Program-made: the position numbers and the translations under genes
The notes under the pieces: model-generated
Database searches by the model: none
What the model was told of the DNA's origin: nothing
The model's input: the letters and a program-made list of their open reading frames with translations, nothing else
Assembly: GCF_000972845.2 (NCBI RefSeq)
Contig: NC_040016.1
Location: 1,508,701 to 1,572,700 of the forward strand
From: Larimichthys crocea
Taxonomy: Eukaryota; Chordata; Actinopteri; Sciaenidae
Direction: 5' to 3'
DNA length: 64,000 bases
In this document: positions 49,801-61,206 of the stretch, piece by piece
Position numbering within the stretch: the first letter of the stretch is position 1
How the letters are laid out: each line of letters opens with the position of its first letter

Positions 49801-51934
49801 ACACTGTGAATGGCATGCTAAAAAGTCGGTGACTCTGGAAGATACCCATTTAATTTGCTACTGCTGAAGCCTTATATTAGCTCATATTGACCCCTAAAAT
49901 GTATCATATATGAATATATGCATACAGTATATGTTTGTATCTCACACTATAAAGGGGTCATGTTATGGAGAAATAATTTAAATGAAAAGTGAGATTTATA
50001 TGAAGGTAAATGTGACTCTATCAGCTGTAATCGTCACAACTGATTGATAAGAAGGGAAGCTGTTCAATAGCATCATGCTCACTAGTCCATCTTAATGCTG
50101 CCTGTTGCCTGGTGATGTGCTCAGTAGAGCACTTCACACCTACAGGTAGACTGCACCAATAGATCCACAAAGGGACATCAACAAGGTCAAAAGGGTGGTG
50201 GTGGATGATTTATGTAGGAACATGGCTATGACAACAGCTGCCACACAGATTAGAGGTGAAGGAGAAAAGGAATATGGATCATTTTATATCTCATATGGCT
50301 TTAGGATTAAATGTTTTCACTTTCCAGCATGTTATTTTCAAATCCACAGTCGCTCTGTGGTTTAGTTTATACAGATGCATTGTTTTGGTCTGATTTGCAG
50401 TCATATTTGGTTTTGGACGTGGAAACGAACAAAGTGCAAACATTTAGAAAGCTCTGTGTTTGTTTACTATGTGGATTATAAAATAGGTTGAGAAATAATT
50501 CAGCACTGAAATCAACATATTTTTACATAAACATGCAGAACATAATTGGTTATCACCACTGTAGGACCTGTAAGTGGGATTTCAGTGTTTTTATTAATTT
50601 ATTTGAAATATTATTTGTATTGAATTGAATTTGGACTGCATGACCCTTGAGCCCTCGCAACCAATAAACCTGTTGACATGCTGAATATTAATATTATTCA
50701 TGTGTAAATATTGTGGAGATTAATGGCAAAATGTAATTATGGTATTTTAAAATAAGATAGTTATTTTGGCAAGACAGAATAGTGTATTTTTCAGACCTGT
50801 TTTTATTGACCTAGATGCTTAATACACAGCAAGTCTCTAACTGTTGCTAGTATTTCATGATAATCAGGACTATGTGAATAATCTGAGCTGTTTTCTTAAA
50901 TGTAAAACTCTACAAAAACATTCTGGAGATCTCCAGATGGCACGCTCAACTCCTAAATTTATTCACAGTTTTTTGGTACAAGGCTTTCCTCATCTGGATA
51001 AACAAAAACAACGTCACACTGCGCACCTTTTTAACGTATCAGCTTAACACAAAGAAATAGTTTTTGAGGACATGGAAAGTTCTGCCGCACATCATAAGCA
51101 GTGAAGTGGTGCCGCTGTCTTTCACCGACTTCCTTTCTGGCTCGCAGTCTTCAGAGATGGGCTAAAATGAGTGGGTCATCTATCACAACAGAGGGGAGAG
51201 TGGTAAATTTATAGCCGTGAAAATAGGCCAGAGCACAGCACTGATGGAACAGATAGAGTGTAATTAGGACAAGGTTAGCCTGCTTCACACCCACATGCAC
51301 ACAGATACACACGCATGCATGCACACACATTACACACTATTTATTATTAATTACGTGACACACATACATACAAGTGAGTGTTTGTGTCTTCACTCTGCAC
51401 TCAGAGGCATTCAGTGACTGACAAATGATTCAATCATATCATAACTTAAAGCAAGATAATTCAAATTTTTCAAGCGGTCGCAGGCAATTATCTTGCACAT
51501 GCATATGCCTCACATATTCACACTCATTTACACCCTCACACCTTTTCTGGGATAAACACATACATCAAACACTCCTCCTCCTCCAGAATATGATTTCTTC
51601 AACTAAACATGTCCTGAATATATGCAAACTCATAACTCTCTTGACACTATCCTCTCTCATTCTTCCTCCTCCACTTGCTGATTTCTGTCACTCATTTCCT
51701 CTGCTCTTATTTTCACTTTATATTTCTTCTCCCCTGTGCTCAGTTTACAACACATTTACTCATTTTCACACCTTCTTCATTCCCTTTGGATTGCTTTCAT
51801 TTTCACTGCTGTCAAAACCGACACCTTTCTCCCCACAGCTTTTCCCTCACTTCCTTCTGTCCCTTCCTCCTCACCAGCAGTCTGTAAGCATTCGCCTCCC
51901 TTGTTACATGCAACACACACTGCCTTTAGACACA

Positions 51935-51976
<42 letters not shown>
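51935..51976. repeat. (CA)n microsatellite
   Basis: About 40 bp of uninterrupted CA repeat, flanked on the left by C/T-rich low-complexity sequence (51640-51900). Confidence 0.95.
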
Positions 51977-51977
<1 letters not shown>

Positions 51978-53129
51978 TCTGCCCCCTGTCTTCCAGGGCA
52001 TTGCTGTAAGCCTATGGAGCAGATGGGCTCACTGCCTGACTGAGCTGTGCTCTGACAAACTGCCTCTCTCTGTACAGTGTTGCTCAGATGAGGAGATGAT
52101 GTCCTTTGCACAGTCTCTCATCTTAATCTGTCCGCCCACAGACTTGCCAATCTAGAAACTGGCAACCAGTAGAAAAACCTGGCAACTCAAGGGGTGCAAC
52201 ACAGACAAGCCAGATACGTTTTGATACACAATCTAGCAATCAGCTTGGATATTTCCAGGAGACCAAAGCTCAGGTTTGTCAATGAAAATATTGGGAATAA
52301 AAATTCTCACTGTTTTTTTGTTTTTTTTTTTGGAATAAGGAAATATTGCTTGAATTAAAATGGATGAAATCTGTATTTGTATTGGTGTTTTTTCATGGTC
52401 AAATATTGACAGACAGGTGTTTTACTAAATGTAAATAAATGGGCTATTTGGGTAAACACTGACAGATAGTACAAAAATAATGAAAAGTTATATATTACAC
52501 GTGATTTTCGGATGTTTGAAGATCAAAAAATTGACCTCTTTTTTATTTCTATTGTTTTATACTTTTTATACTTCTATTCTTTTGTGCTGATATTTAACAT
52601 CTTACATCCCTCTGTGCCACTGCTGTAGTATTTTTGAGAAATTATAAGGAAAGTACATTTACTTATGTGCTGCACTTACTGAAAACTTGAGTATTTCCAT
52701 TTTATGCTACTACTAAGAATACTTTTCCATTTAAAGGCTGGACCTTTAATTGTGTTAGGGGTTTCTATTTACACAATATCACAGAAATTGAATAGAATAT
52801 GCCTAACTATGTTTTCATACAACTATAATCATTTAAAAATAAGAATTGTCATATTTTTGTTACCTTAGAATTTGCATTTTATATCTACAGATGTCACAGG
52901 TCCTCTTCCACTCTGCCTTTTTAAACCGCCATGTTTCTACAGTAGGCCCAGAATGGACAAATTAAACACTGCCTCTAGATAGGGCAGTTCATGTTTTTAA
53001 TTCATTTCACAGCAACCCTTTTTTCTGCTTCCTCTAAAAGTGATTTATATTAAGCAACACTCCCTCAGTCAGTCAGTCTCTCATTTATGAGCATCACAAG
53101 AAAAGATATTGATTGCTTCAATATAGTTT

Positions 53130-53435
53130 ATGGTTTGCGGCTCAGGAGCAAGTCTTCCACGAATCAGAATATTGGTGATCCAATCCCCTGCTCCTCCATC
53201 TGGAACGTCAGATTGTCCTTGGGCAAGGTACTGAACCCAAAATTGCTCCCGAAGGCTGCGCCCTCGGTGTGAGAGTGTGTGTAAATGTGATTAGCTCCCT
53301 TCTGATGAGCAGCTGGCACTTTGCATGGCAGCCAATGTTGTTAGTGTATGATGTGTGTATGAATGGGTGAATGTGATGTGTTTTGTAAAATTTTGAAGTC
53401 CTGAATGGTCAAAAAGTATAGTCCATTTACTATTT
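53130..53435 (+). repeat. Dispersed teleost repeat ('TCCTTGGGCAAGGTACTGAA')
   Basis: It carries GTCCTTGGGCAAGGTACTG, AACCCAAAATTGCTCCCGA, CCCTCGGTGTGAGAGTGTG and, at the right end, AAAGTATAGTCCATTTAC. This ordered set is characteristic of an interspersed repeat common in teleosts. The left part (GCGGCTCAGGAGC) may be a degraded tRNA-like head, which would make it a SINE, but this is weak. A related fragment is at 43575-43720. Confidence 0.5.
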
Positions 53436-54226
53436 AGTTTGGTGAGGGACTTTAAACATTACTTGACATCAGTCCATTTGATCCCTTCTCCAACACTTTC
53501 TTTCAGATTCTGTAAATGACAAATTATTCTATGAATTCTGACCTGAACAAGTAATGACATGCACACATGTTGTATGAAAACACTAGAGAGTGATGGGACT
53601 TGGCAGAAATATAATCCAGCCTGTACTGAGTGTGATTGCCCTCCTCTGGTTAGCCGTGTGAACTGCCTGTGGCTCCGAGGCTGTGGTGGCTGAGGGAATC
53701 ACTAAGGTCATGAGTTGGACCTGGTGCCAAACGCCCCTTTTCCCACTGGAAGAGCAGATGGTAGCTCCCCAGTGCACAAGGCAGGGAGATACTGCAACCA
53801 GACGCTCCAAGCAGGGTGTAAAAACACACACAAACACAGACACATTCATGTGTTCTTGTATTGCGCTGTACACAGACTTGAGATGCACGCATACACTTGT
53901 CTATCCAGCACTGAGCTGCTGAATGCAGAAGCTTGATCTGAATTCTTTTATTGTTCTTTCCCGTGGGTCAGAATTTATCTTGACCTCTGTAATTATACTT
54001 GCCCTGCTTAATGGAAACCGTGTTTCCTGCAGCGTCTTCCAAGCATTTTGTGTCATCTTGGTGAGCTCAAACCACCAAATGATCTAACATTTTTATTGAG
54101 AGGGTGAGTGGACAGAGTGCACACACTGATCCTTGTAACTTTTTACTTATTTGACCAAGTAATTCATATTGTACGAACAATTTGAATAATGTTTAAATAA
54201 ATAAAAATGGATAAAAATTATTAAAG

Positions 54227-54491
54227 CAGTGCATTGAAAAGTCAGCAACTTGATCATTTAGAATATGTCAATTATAAGACAAACAAATTAACTTTTGTTT
54301 TCTGCTACAAATCCTGAATTAAAGCATTAGAGATTCAAGACAATTTATAGGACATCTACTATAAAATAAAAAAGACACACTAACTTTTTCATGACTGTAA
54401 TTTTATCATCTACACTTATTGTGCATTAAGAGTAAACGCCAACATTTTGTAAATGTGCTAAAGTGTTTAAAACTTTTGACTGACAGTGTAC
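54227..54491. mobile_element. Possible degraded Tc1/mariner MITE
   Basis: The right end AAAACTTTTGACTGACAGTGTA closely resembles fish Tc1-type termini, read inward as CACTGTCAGTCAAAAGTTTT. The left end CAGTGCATTGAAAAGTC is a partial inverted match. The interior is AT-rich and has no transposase. A TA duplication is not clear. Only the right terminus is reasonably convincing. Confidence 0.3.
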
Positions 54492-55916
54492 AGTTTACAA
54501 TCCTGCCTCCATTAATAATGTGACTATCACTGTCATTTCGAGCCATACTGGTTGACACATTGAGGAGGGTATGCTAAGCTTAGCTGAGTGGCGTGTCACG
54601 ACGGGATATGAGGCAGTTAGCTAATGTGGTGTAAAAGGATTTAGAGGATTTGACCCTATCAGCAGAGATGACACTCAGAGAGGCTCTGTTAATGACACTA
54701 AATGAGCCTGTGCCTGCAGCATGCTAATAATGGTGGCAAGAAAGGCAGGCTTATAATTTATATGGAGATTTCTCGCAAATAACTAATTGCTAGAAGTGTG
54801 TTGCGGTAATATGCGTGTGTACATATTATGCAAAAGCAAGGTAACACAAAACATTTTAGTACCTGAGTCTCTAAAACAGTAAATTACAATCAGATCACAT
54901 TGTGCTGTGAATAATGTGCAATCTTGTAAGTGAGCTGCTGTCACATATTGTCTGTCTGTACGTGCAATTATCACATCAACTCTCTGAAGGTGATTTACAG
55001 CAAATATCCTTCCTTACAACACATTAACAAATAGATCAGTCTTCTCTGTAGATTTCTCTTTTTAAAAAATGGACCAGACTGAGATACAACAGTTTTGGGG
55101 GACTTATTTCCAACTTGATTTTTGAGTTTTAGAAATGAAATACTTGTAAGGTTGACAGTTCAAATAGCCTGTTTCACCTGGGAAACTATAAGTGAGGAAA
55201 ACAAAGGGGCAACGCTGTTCCCTCCTTTAAGTCATAGTTTGTCGTTCATCTTTTTAGATTTTTGCAAAAGGAGTACCTGGCCATAATTAAAGTGGGGAAG
55301 TCATGGATAGACTGCAGCCCACACCCTATAGCAAACAAGTCTGCAGTAACATTTATACCTCTGGATAAATTAAGAATAAATGTACTGTGATGAAGATAAG
55401 ATTACATTTTTAACTACTATATTAGTTTTGTTCTCAACTAGTATTAGAGTATGAATCTTCTAGAGGAATTTGATCCACCAAAATGTGCAAGGAAAAAAAG
55501 AATATTTGACATGCGAGTTATGGGGGCTGATTTAAATGTGTCATTCAGCTGCAGCTGCCAAGACTAATGATACATGACAGATGGATTCAGGAAACATTTG
55601 TGATAAAGGGCCAAAAAATGATTTCCGGTTGGATCCACATGCTGTAGAAAAGGAAAGATCCAGTTCTGGAGTTTCAGATAACCTGTAGACCCAAAGTAGA
55701 ACAGCAATCTGATAAACTGCGTTCACATCACTGAGACTGAAATCAACTTTCAACAATAATATCTGCAGGTCTCCTTTAGTGCAGCAGGAATGATTAAAAG
55801 AATCACTTCTTTTTAGATACTTGCTAGACTTTATTTAGTCATATATTCTTCACAAACCAGAAAAAGAGAACAGTATAAGTTTTACTTAAAATGTGTCTTA
55901 CTTTCAATACATTTGT

Positions 55917-55977
55917 TAATAATAATAATATAATAATAATAATAAGAAGAATAATATTAATAATAATAATAATAATA
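55917..55977. repeat. (AAT)n microsatellite, imperfect
   Basis: About 60 bp of AAT/ATA trinucleotide repeat with an AAGAAG interruption in the middle. Confidence 0.95.
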
Positions 55978-57005
55978 GCTTAAATGTTTCTATCACCTTT
56001 GCTTTACCCTTACATGGTATCCCTCATCCATTATTCATTTCCATGACAAAAAGTACCACCCTTGCTGCCTTGCCAGGTAGGGCATTGGTGCAGCATGACT
56101 AGGAGGACAAGGAGATGTGGCTGCCAACTCCTGCAACCCACCACCCACTGGTCAAATCCTCTTTACTGGTTTCACTATGACAGTCTGCTCGCCATTCTTG
56201 GCTCGCCATGCAAAGATAGGACAGGAGCACAGTGACCAGCGCCAGTGATATCTACTGGAGGTGGGAAGAGGAAACCGAGGGAACAGTGGAGGAAGAGAGA
56301 GAAAGAGAAACAGATGGGCAGAGACAAGCTGAAAGAAAGGGCTCTCCCAAAGATTTAGCTGTTCTGTATCACAACTAACCTGTAAGATATGCAGAGATTC
56401 TTCACAGCAGGTATATTATGCAAACTTTCTTTTATTATCTCTAATCATTCTTGTTTGTTTGTTTTCTGATAAAAGGGCACACAATTCAATATCCAATTCT
56501 ACACCTTCGCACAACAACAAGTGTAATATGTTGATTTGTGCAAATGAATTGAAATGTTTGTGCCCTGTGAATTAATGTTCTTCTAATCTTCTTGTTCCAA
56601 ATGTGATATTTGTTTACTGACTGCTGGCATGTACTGTAGCCCCACATAACTGTGGAGGTGTCTGGTGTTATGGATGACTGCCAGCAATTGTTCACATAAT
56701 GTGTGCCCTGGCCCACTGGCTGCAGCTCGTCATTGTTCCACATGTTGTTTTTCAATCCACTTCCAGCATTTGAACACAGATGTTTGCTGTGGGTAGCAAT
56801 GGAAAGCTGCACAGTATTTCCCTCACAGCCCTTCAACTAGCCTGATTGTAGTCTGGTTTGACTCATGAGTGGGCGTGGCCAAGCTAATAGGCGTTGTTGC
56901 GTTTGAATGTGTCTGTGTGTTTTGTACAGTACTGTATTAACCAGTTCTAAACCTCCTTCCTCTCTCTTGTGTTGTCTGTCTGTCCTGCTATTCTCTGTTT
57001 TCTAG

Positions 57006-58285
57006 GAATCACCTTCGAGGTAATCAGTCACCTTTACTTGGCCTGGGGGTCTTCTAGAGGGCTGGACCTCCTTGCCACCATGAAAGGGTTGGGGACCAAC
57101 CGTAACAGACACCTGTCTGACTCCTGTGAACCTTCTTCAGGCCATCCAGACGCCCTCTACAATCAGAGGATCAGCACCCTGCCACGCAGCCCTTACCTAC
57201 TGAGCCCCACGATGGACCACTATGGGACCATGGACCCTCATCTCTATCAGTCAGCCAACCCAGGCACCCTTCCACCAGACTGCATGCTGCCCCTCAACAA
57301 CCAGCTGTCCAACAGCAGCACCTTCCCCAGGATTCAATACAACTCCTATGATCAATCTGACTTCTCCCCACCTGGGGACAGCATCGGGGGAATAAGTACA
57401 GGAACCCTGGGCACATCCATGTCCATGGGTATGGGAACAGGCATGGGCATGGGCATGGGCATGGCAGGGCTGAGTGGACGAACACCTATGATTACGAGTG
57501 GCTCAGCAACTATATCACATCATATGACCAAGAACCAGGCACCACCAAGTCTACTGGAGTTTGACAAGCAGCTACCTGGAAGCCATGACGGATTCAGTAC
57601 GTTGCAGTTTCATCGAACGACTGCTGTTGCCACTGCCAAGCAGCGCACAGACAGTCCTGGTCGCATTCGTTACATGTTGCACTCAGTGCAGAAGCTCTTC
57701 GCAAAGTCCCAGTCACTGGAGAGCCACAACATGAAAGGAGTCAATGGACGCTCTACTGGCAGTGGTGGAGGCTCATCTGGCACTGAAGATGGAGGAAAGC
57801 AGAATCGCAGGGCCAAAAGTAAAGATCGGGGAACAAAATCAGAAGCAACTGCTAAGCGGCGACCACGCTCCAACATGTCAGGTTATTGGAGCTCAGACGA
57901 TTTGGACAGCAGTGATCTGAGCAGCTACCATAACACCATGGCCATGATGACTCTGGGACGTCCAGCTGGCCACGACAGCCAGGAGAGCCAGAGCAGATAC
58001 ATCCACAGTGGGTACAACACAATCAGCTCCTCCAAAAGCAGCAATGACATGAAGTATCAGACACTTTCTATGCCTGGGGATGGAGGAGTTGGTGGAATAG
58101 GTGGAACAGGAAGAATGGTAATAAATGATAGTGACTATATGAAAGGAGGGTCCTGGTCCACACTGACAATGGGCCACCCAAGACAGGTCCTTCAGAAGGG
58201 CTCAGCTACTCTGGACAGGTCCATGCTCAAATCCAAATCCTGCCAACAGGAACTAACCTGCAACTACCTACAGGTTGGACGAAGG
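57006..58285 (+). CDS. dlgap4: dlgap4-like, first coding exon (ATG 57080)
   Basis: This exon encodes residues 1-402 of a SAPAP/DLGAP postsynaptic density scaffold. The acceptor TTTTCTAG ends at 57005 and the donor AGG|GTGAGT is at 58285/58286 (phase 0). The start at 57080 has an ideal Kozak context, GCCACCATGA, and gives MKGLG, the usual DLGAP4 N-terminus. Landmarks: RHLSDS-like HLSDS (11-15), PYLLSPT (38-44), LPLNNQLS..SSTFPRI (70-85), DKQLPGSHDGFSTLQF (162-177), SPGRIRYMLHSVQKLF (192-207), a basic RRAKSKDR stretch (243-250), NMSGYWSSDDLDSS (265-278), GSWSTLTMG (357-365) and CNYLQV (394-399). A methionine-glycine run (115-128) is absent from the mammalian protein as I remember it. The 74-nt leader before the ATG is open in the same frame, so an N-terminally extended isoform cannot be excluded. 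DLGAP4 is favoured over DLGAP1-3 by the N-terminal blocks. The choice between teleost a and b paralogues is not resolved. Confidence 0.93.
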
Positions 58286-58471
58286 GTGAGTAAGTCTGAA
58301 GTCAATGTACTGTTTGATAAAAGTTATATTTACAGAGTGCCTATTTTTACACTCATTAATGCCAATGTGTATATTCTCTGTACTATCAAGAGCAGTAATA
58401 CAGTGGTAAAGGAATGACATAGATTGTGAAAAAACTAAAGACATGTTTTACCAAATTAATGCTGCCTGTAG
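58286..58471 (+). other. dlgap4 intron (phase 0, 186 bp)
   Basis: GTGAGT donor and CTGCCTGTAG acceptor. The reading frame of the preceding exon stays open for 44 codons into the intron and then stops (TGA at 58415-58417), so intron retention would give a protein truncated after about 445 residues. Confidence 0.85.
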
Positions 58472-58686
58472 GGGGATTGGAGCAGCACATTAGGTCGCAG
58501 CGGGGGTGCCAATGAAATCCCATGTCGGCGGATGCGCAGTGGTAGCTATGTGAAGGCCATGGGAGACATGGAAGACAGCGACGACTCGGAGGGAAGCCCC
58601 AAACCCTCGCCAAAAACCACAGCTCGTCGCCAGAGCTACCTCAGGGCTACGCAGCAGTCTCTGAGCGACCAGCTACCCCAACGAAA
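58472..58686 (+). CDS. dlgap4: dlgap4-like, second coding exon
   Basis: Encodes residues 403-473 plus two bases of codon 474. It begins GDWSSTL, matching the GEWSTTL region of DLGAP4, and continues EIPCRRMRSGSYVKAMGD, a block conserved in all DLGAPs. It carries two of the R-x-x-S-Y-hydrophobic-basic-A motifs that in SAPAPs bind, when phosphorylated, the guanylate kinase domain of PSD-95-type MAGUKs: MRSGSYVKA (423-431) and RRQSYLRA (454-461). The acidic/Ser linker EDSDDSEGSPKPSPK lies between them. The acceptor GCCTGTAG is at 58464-58471 and the donor GAAA|GTAAGA is at 58686/58687. The exon ends in phase 2, which fits both the candidate cassette at 60225-60329 and the next confident exon at 61056. 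Confidence 0.93.
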
Positions 58687-60224
58687 GTAAGACAACAAAC
58701 TAAGCTTTATTATGCATTACATATTAGTATCCAACAGCATGTTGGTATAATTCACAATTCAAACGCCCCATTATTAAAATTGAAAATACAGGATTGCAAA
58801 ATTTTATCAGTCCCAGTCTACTGGTCAGGTCTTTTCAAAAAGGAACTAACATCAGACAGATTATGAATTTGAGTTATTAATGTTTTCTGATGCTGTTAAA
58901 ACTTTGATTACCTCAGTAATATTTTTAATGTATAACTTAAAGTTATCAGTTACGTATATACTACAATGAATATGCTTAGATGGAAAGTTACTATTTAGTG
59001 TCTTTAAATCATCAAAATCAAAAGAAAATAAATAAGCCAACCATTTCTGTGCATACAGGAAGGAAACTATCATGCCCAGTCTCATCATGCCAGTGTTCAA
59101 GAAAATACAAATGCATACAGCATGCAACACAAGCACACACAGTCCACGCTGCGCTTACTCACGCATAGAATTAAGTGGTGTCAGACTCCCTGTTGGCCTC
59201 CACATGCCAGCCTTACTACCATACCTCATCTGTGATTTACCTTCCTACTGTTGGACCCACAAAGCATCACTCTAGCAAACAGGAAACAGACAACATCAGT
59301 GTAGTTACACAATATGACAGACTTTTGTTTCCACTCAACCATTAAATCAACATAAATCAGTCTCATCTCTCCGACTGAGTGGCACTGCGCCACACTTGTC
59401 TTTAAATTACATGCTCTCTGAAGCAGATATATTGTGCAGTACAGTATACAATGCAGGTGCAATGGGACATATCTAAGTTCATTGTGCCTTTTTATGAAAA
59501 TGAAAATATATTCATATTCTTTCATTTGTGTCCGAGACGATGTTAAACAAATTTAAGCAAGACAGAAGTGTCATGTTTTGTAAAGACTACTCGGTTTCAG
59601 AGCTCCTGATGCTCTAAAGGGGCAAAAAGTGTTTGGCAGCAGCTGTCTAAGAAAGTAGTTTCTGTGTTATTAAGTTTCTATCTCAAATGACTGTCAGCAG
59701 GCATTTGAGAAAAAATTATGAAATTTTAATGATTCAATTTATTTTTGTCTTTTACCATGAATATTCATGTTTTGAGTCATGTATTTTGGATATGTTTTCA
59801 GATTTTTGCCAATGTATTCAGATTTATAAATACAATGTATGTTTATGACAATAGCTTCTAGAAAGCAGCTCTTGTTTTTTGTTAAGTTTGGAGGTTGCAG
59901 CCTCAAAATGTCAGTGTTGAACTATATACAGACTCTCAGCAACATCAACAGGGGGCATATTTCTGGCTGGATCCATGATAGAGTATTGATGTAAGAAAGG
60001 AGCCCATTCAAGCGAAACAAGAGGGAATCACTGAGAAACACAGCCACAGGCCTACCTGACATACACACCTCCACATAAGATTTGAAATCCCTTTAAAGTC
60101 TATGTATAGAAATTTAAGGATTTATTCTTCCCTAAAGCGTGTTTGAATGACTAACCCTACTCCCACTGCCAATCCCTGACCAACCCCACTCTCTCCCGGT
60201 CTGCTTCACCCTGTTTGGCGTGAG
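58687..60224 (+). other. dlgap4 intron sequence, left of candidate cassette exon
   Basis: AT-rich, with no repeat or gene that I recognise. Open frames up to about 100 codons on the minus strand have no domain character. Confidence 0.7.
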
Positions 60225-60329
60225 CAGCAGAACCCTGGAATACACCTTGTTGCAGGGGGAGCTGGATGCCCTGTGGTCTCCACTCCACAGTGTGTCCTCT
60301 CTGCACCAGTTGGGCAGATCAATGAGCAG
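60225..60329 (+). CDS. Candidate in-frame cassette exon of dlgap4
   Basis: This segment lies in the 58687-61055 intron. It is open in the frame that continues from codon 474. A pyrimidine-rich stretch (CTCTCTCCCGGTCTGCTTC) precedes three tandem AGs ending at 60224, 60227 and 60230, and a strong donor GAGCAG|GTCAGT follows at 60329/60330. Depending on the AG used, the exon is 105, 102 or 99 nt, always a multiple of three with phase 2 at both ends, so its inclusion keeps the dlgap4 frame. The translation includes TLEYTLLQGELDALWSP and ends near LHQLGRSMS. Third codon positions are GC-rich compared with the surrounding intron. I do not recognise this peptide in mammalian DLGAPs. It may be a fish-specific alternative exon, or coincidence. 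Confidence 0.45.
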
Positions 60330-61055
60330 GTCAGTGATAGGTCTGTAAGCCACGTCTCAGGGGTGCGGTGCAAAACGCTTATGTCTGATTGGATCATTTA
60401 CAATCATTGACTTTGCACTGCGCCCTCCTCAAATGTCCATAAAGTCAGTGGCAACTCCAAATGCCAAATACATATCCCGCTGCCAACAACTGCCAACCTA
60501 GCTGAAGCTTGTGAATACCATCTGCTGGTGCTTTTAGGTGAAAAGTAGCGTTGAAACTATTCAATTGGTAAGAACAGGGGACACCTGTGTGCTTAGACCA
60601 TGGCATGGCAGCTCACTGCCATGTAACTATCACTGTGTGCCAACAAAGAATATGTAAAAACATGAGCTGTAACAACAGAGCTGCTGTTTGAATAAACCTG
60701 AACCTGTTCTTTGTCTTTGGCACCATGATGGCACAGACATGCGTCGCCTGACATCGCTGGCTTTGCATGCTCAGATGCTACAACAATTGATGCTGAAATT
60801 AGATGAAATTGGAAATGAGTCGAGATGTGGATTCATGATGGCTCATAAGTGAAAGTGGAAATGAAAGGGATAACTTGAACAGCAATCTTATCCTCCTTTT
60901 ATCTCTCTTTCAGTTCCTGGTTTTGCTGATTGTTCATTTTCTCCCCTCAATCCATTTTTCCCTTCTGCCTTCCCGTCATTGTATATTAACATCAACTGTT
61001 TTCCCAGAATATGTACTCTTTCACACTTTCACTTTTATCTTACTCCTCTTTCCAG
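60330..61055 (+). other. dlgap4 intron sequence, right of candidate cassette exon
   Basis: Ordinary intronic sequence ending in a long pyrimidine-rich tract (about 60890-61054) and the acceptor CTCTTTCCAG. Confidence 0.75.
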
Positions 61056-61206
61056 CTGTCTTCCATCTCTCCGGGAGCTCTCCAATAATCGCAGCCTGGA
61101 CAATCTAGACTGCATTGGGGGTACAGGCTCATCATTGCCACCCTGGGATGATGATGACTTCAGCCAGGCCTGCAGCACGTTAGGCAGACGTAGCTGCATG
61201 GCACAG
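61056..61206 (+). CDS. dlgap4: dlgap4-like, third coding exon
   Basis: 151 nt: one base completes codon 474 and 50 codons follow (475-524), ending in phase 0. The translation includes NNRSLDNLDCI (484-494), matching the RRSLDRLDSV block of DLGAP4, then LPPWDDDDFS (501-510), matching its CPSWEEDYT block, and SCMAQ near the end, matching SSCISQ. The acceptor CTCTTTCCAG is at 61046-61055 and the donor CACAG|GTCAGT at 61206/61207. The join to the second exon (AA + C gives Asn) is in frame. The DLGAP4-like order of blocks supports the paralogue call, since DLGAP1 and DLGAP2 differ here. The exon is shorter than the mammalian equivalent and lacks a second 'SQ' block. Confidence 0.88.

Larger units (their letters stand above)
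45720..57005 (+). other. Non-coding stretch, probable intron 5' of dlgap4 coding exons
   Basis: No coding exon is supported. Open frames of 139-194 codons at 51425-52155 are low complexity and run through the CA repeat. The stretch ends at a good acceptor, CTGTTTTCTAG at 56995-57005. If dlgap4 has upstream exons in this window, this is intronic. Confidence 0.5.

Noticed and set aside
51425..52155. Long overlapping + strand open frames (up to 194 codons)
   Set aside because: They run through a C/T-rich low-complexity tract and a CA microsatellite (THTHTH), with no domain, conserved block or promoter context.
57366..57392. RE1-like sequence CCCCACCTGGGGACAGC
   Set aside because: It lies inside coding exon sequence, has a wrong spacer, and the bases are explained by the conserved reading frame.
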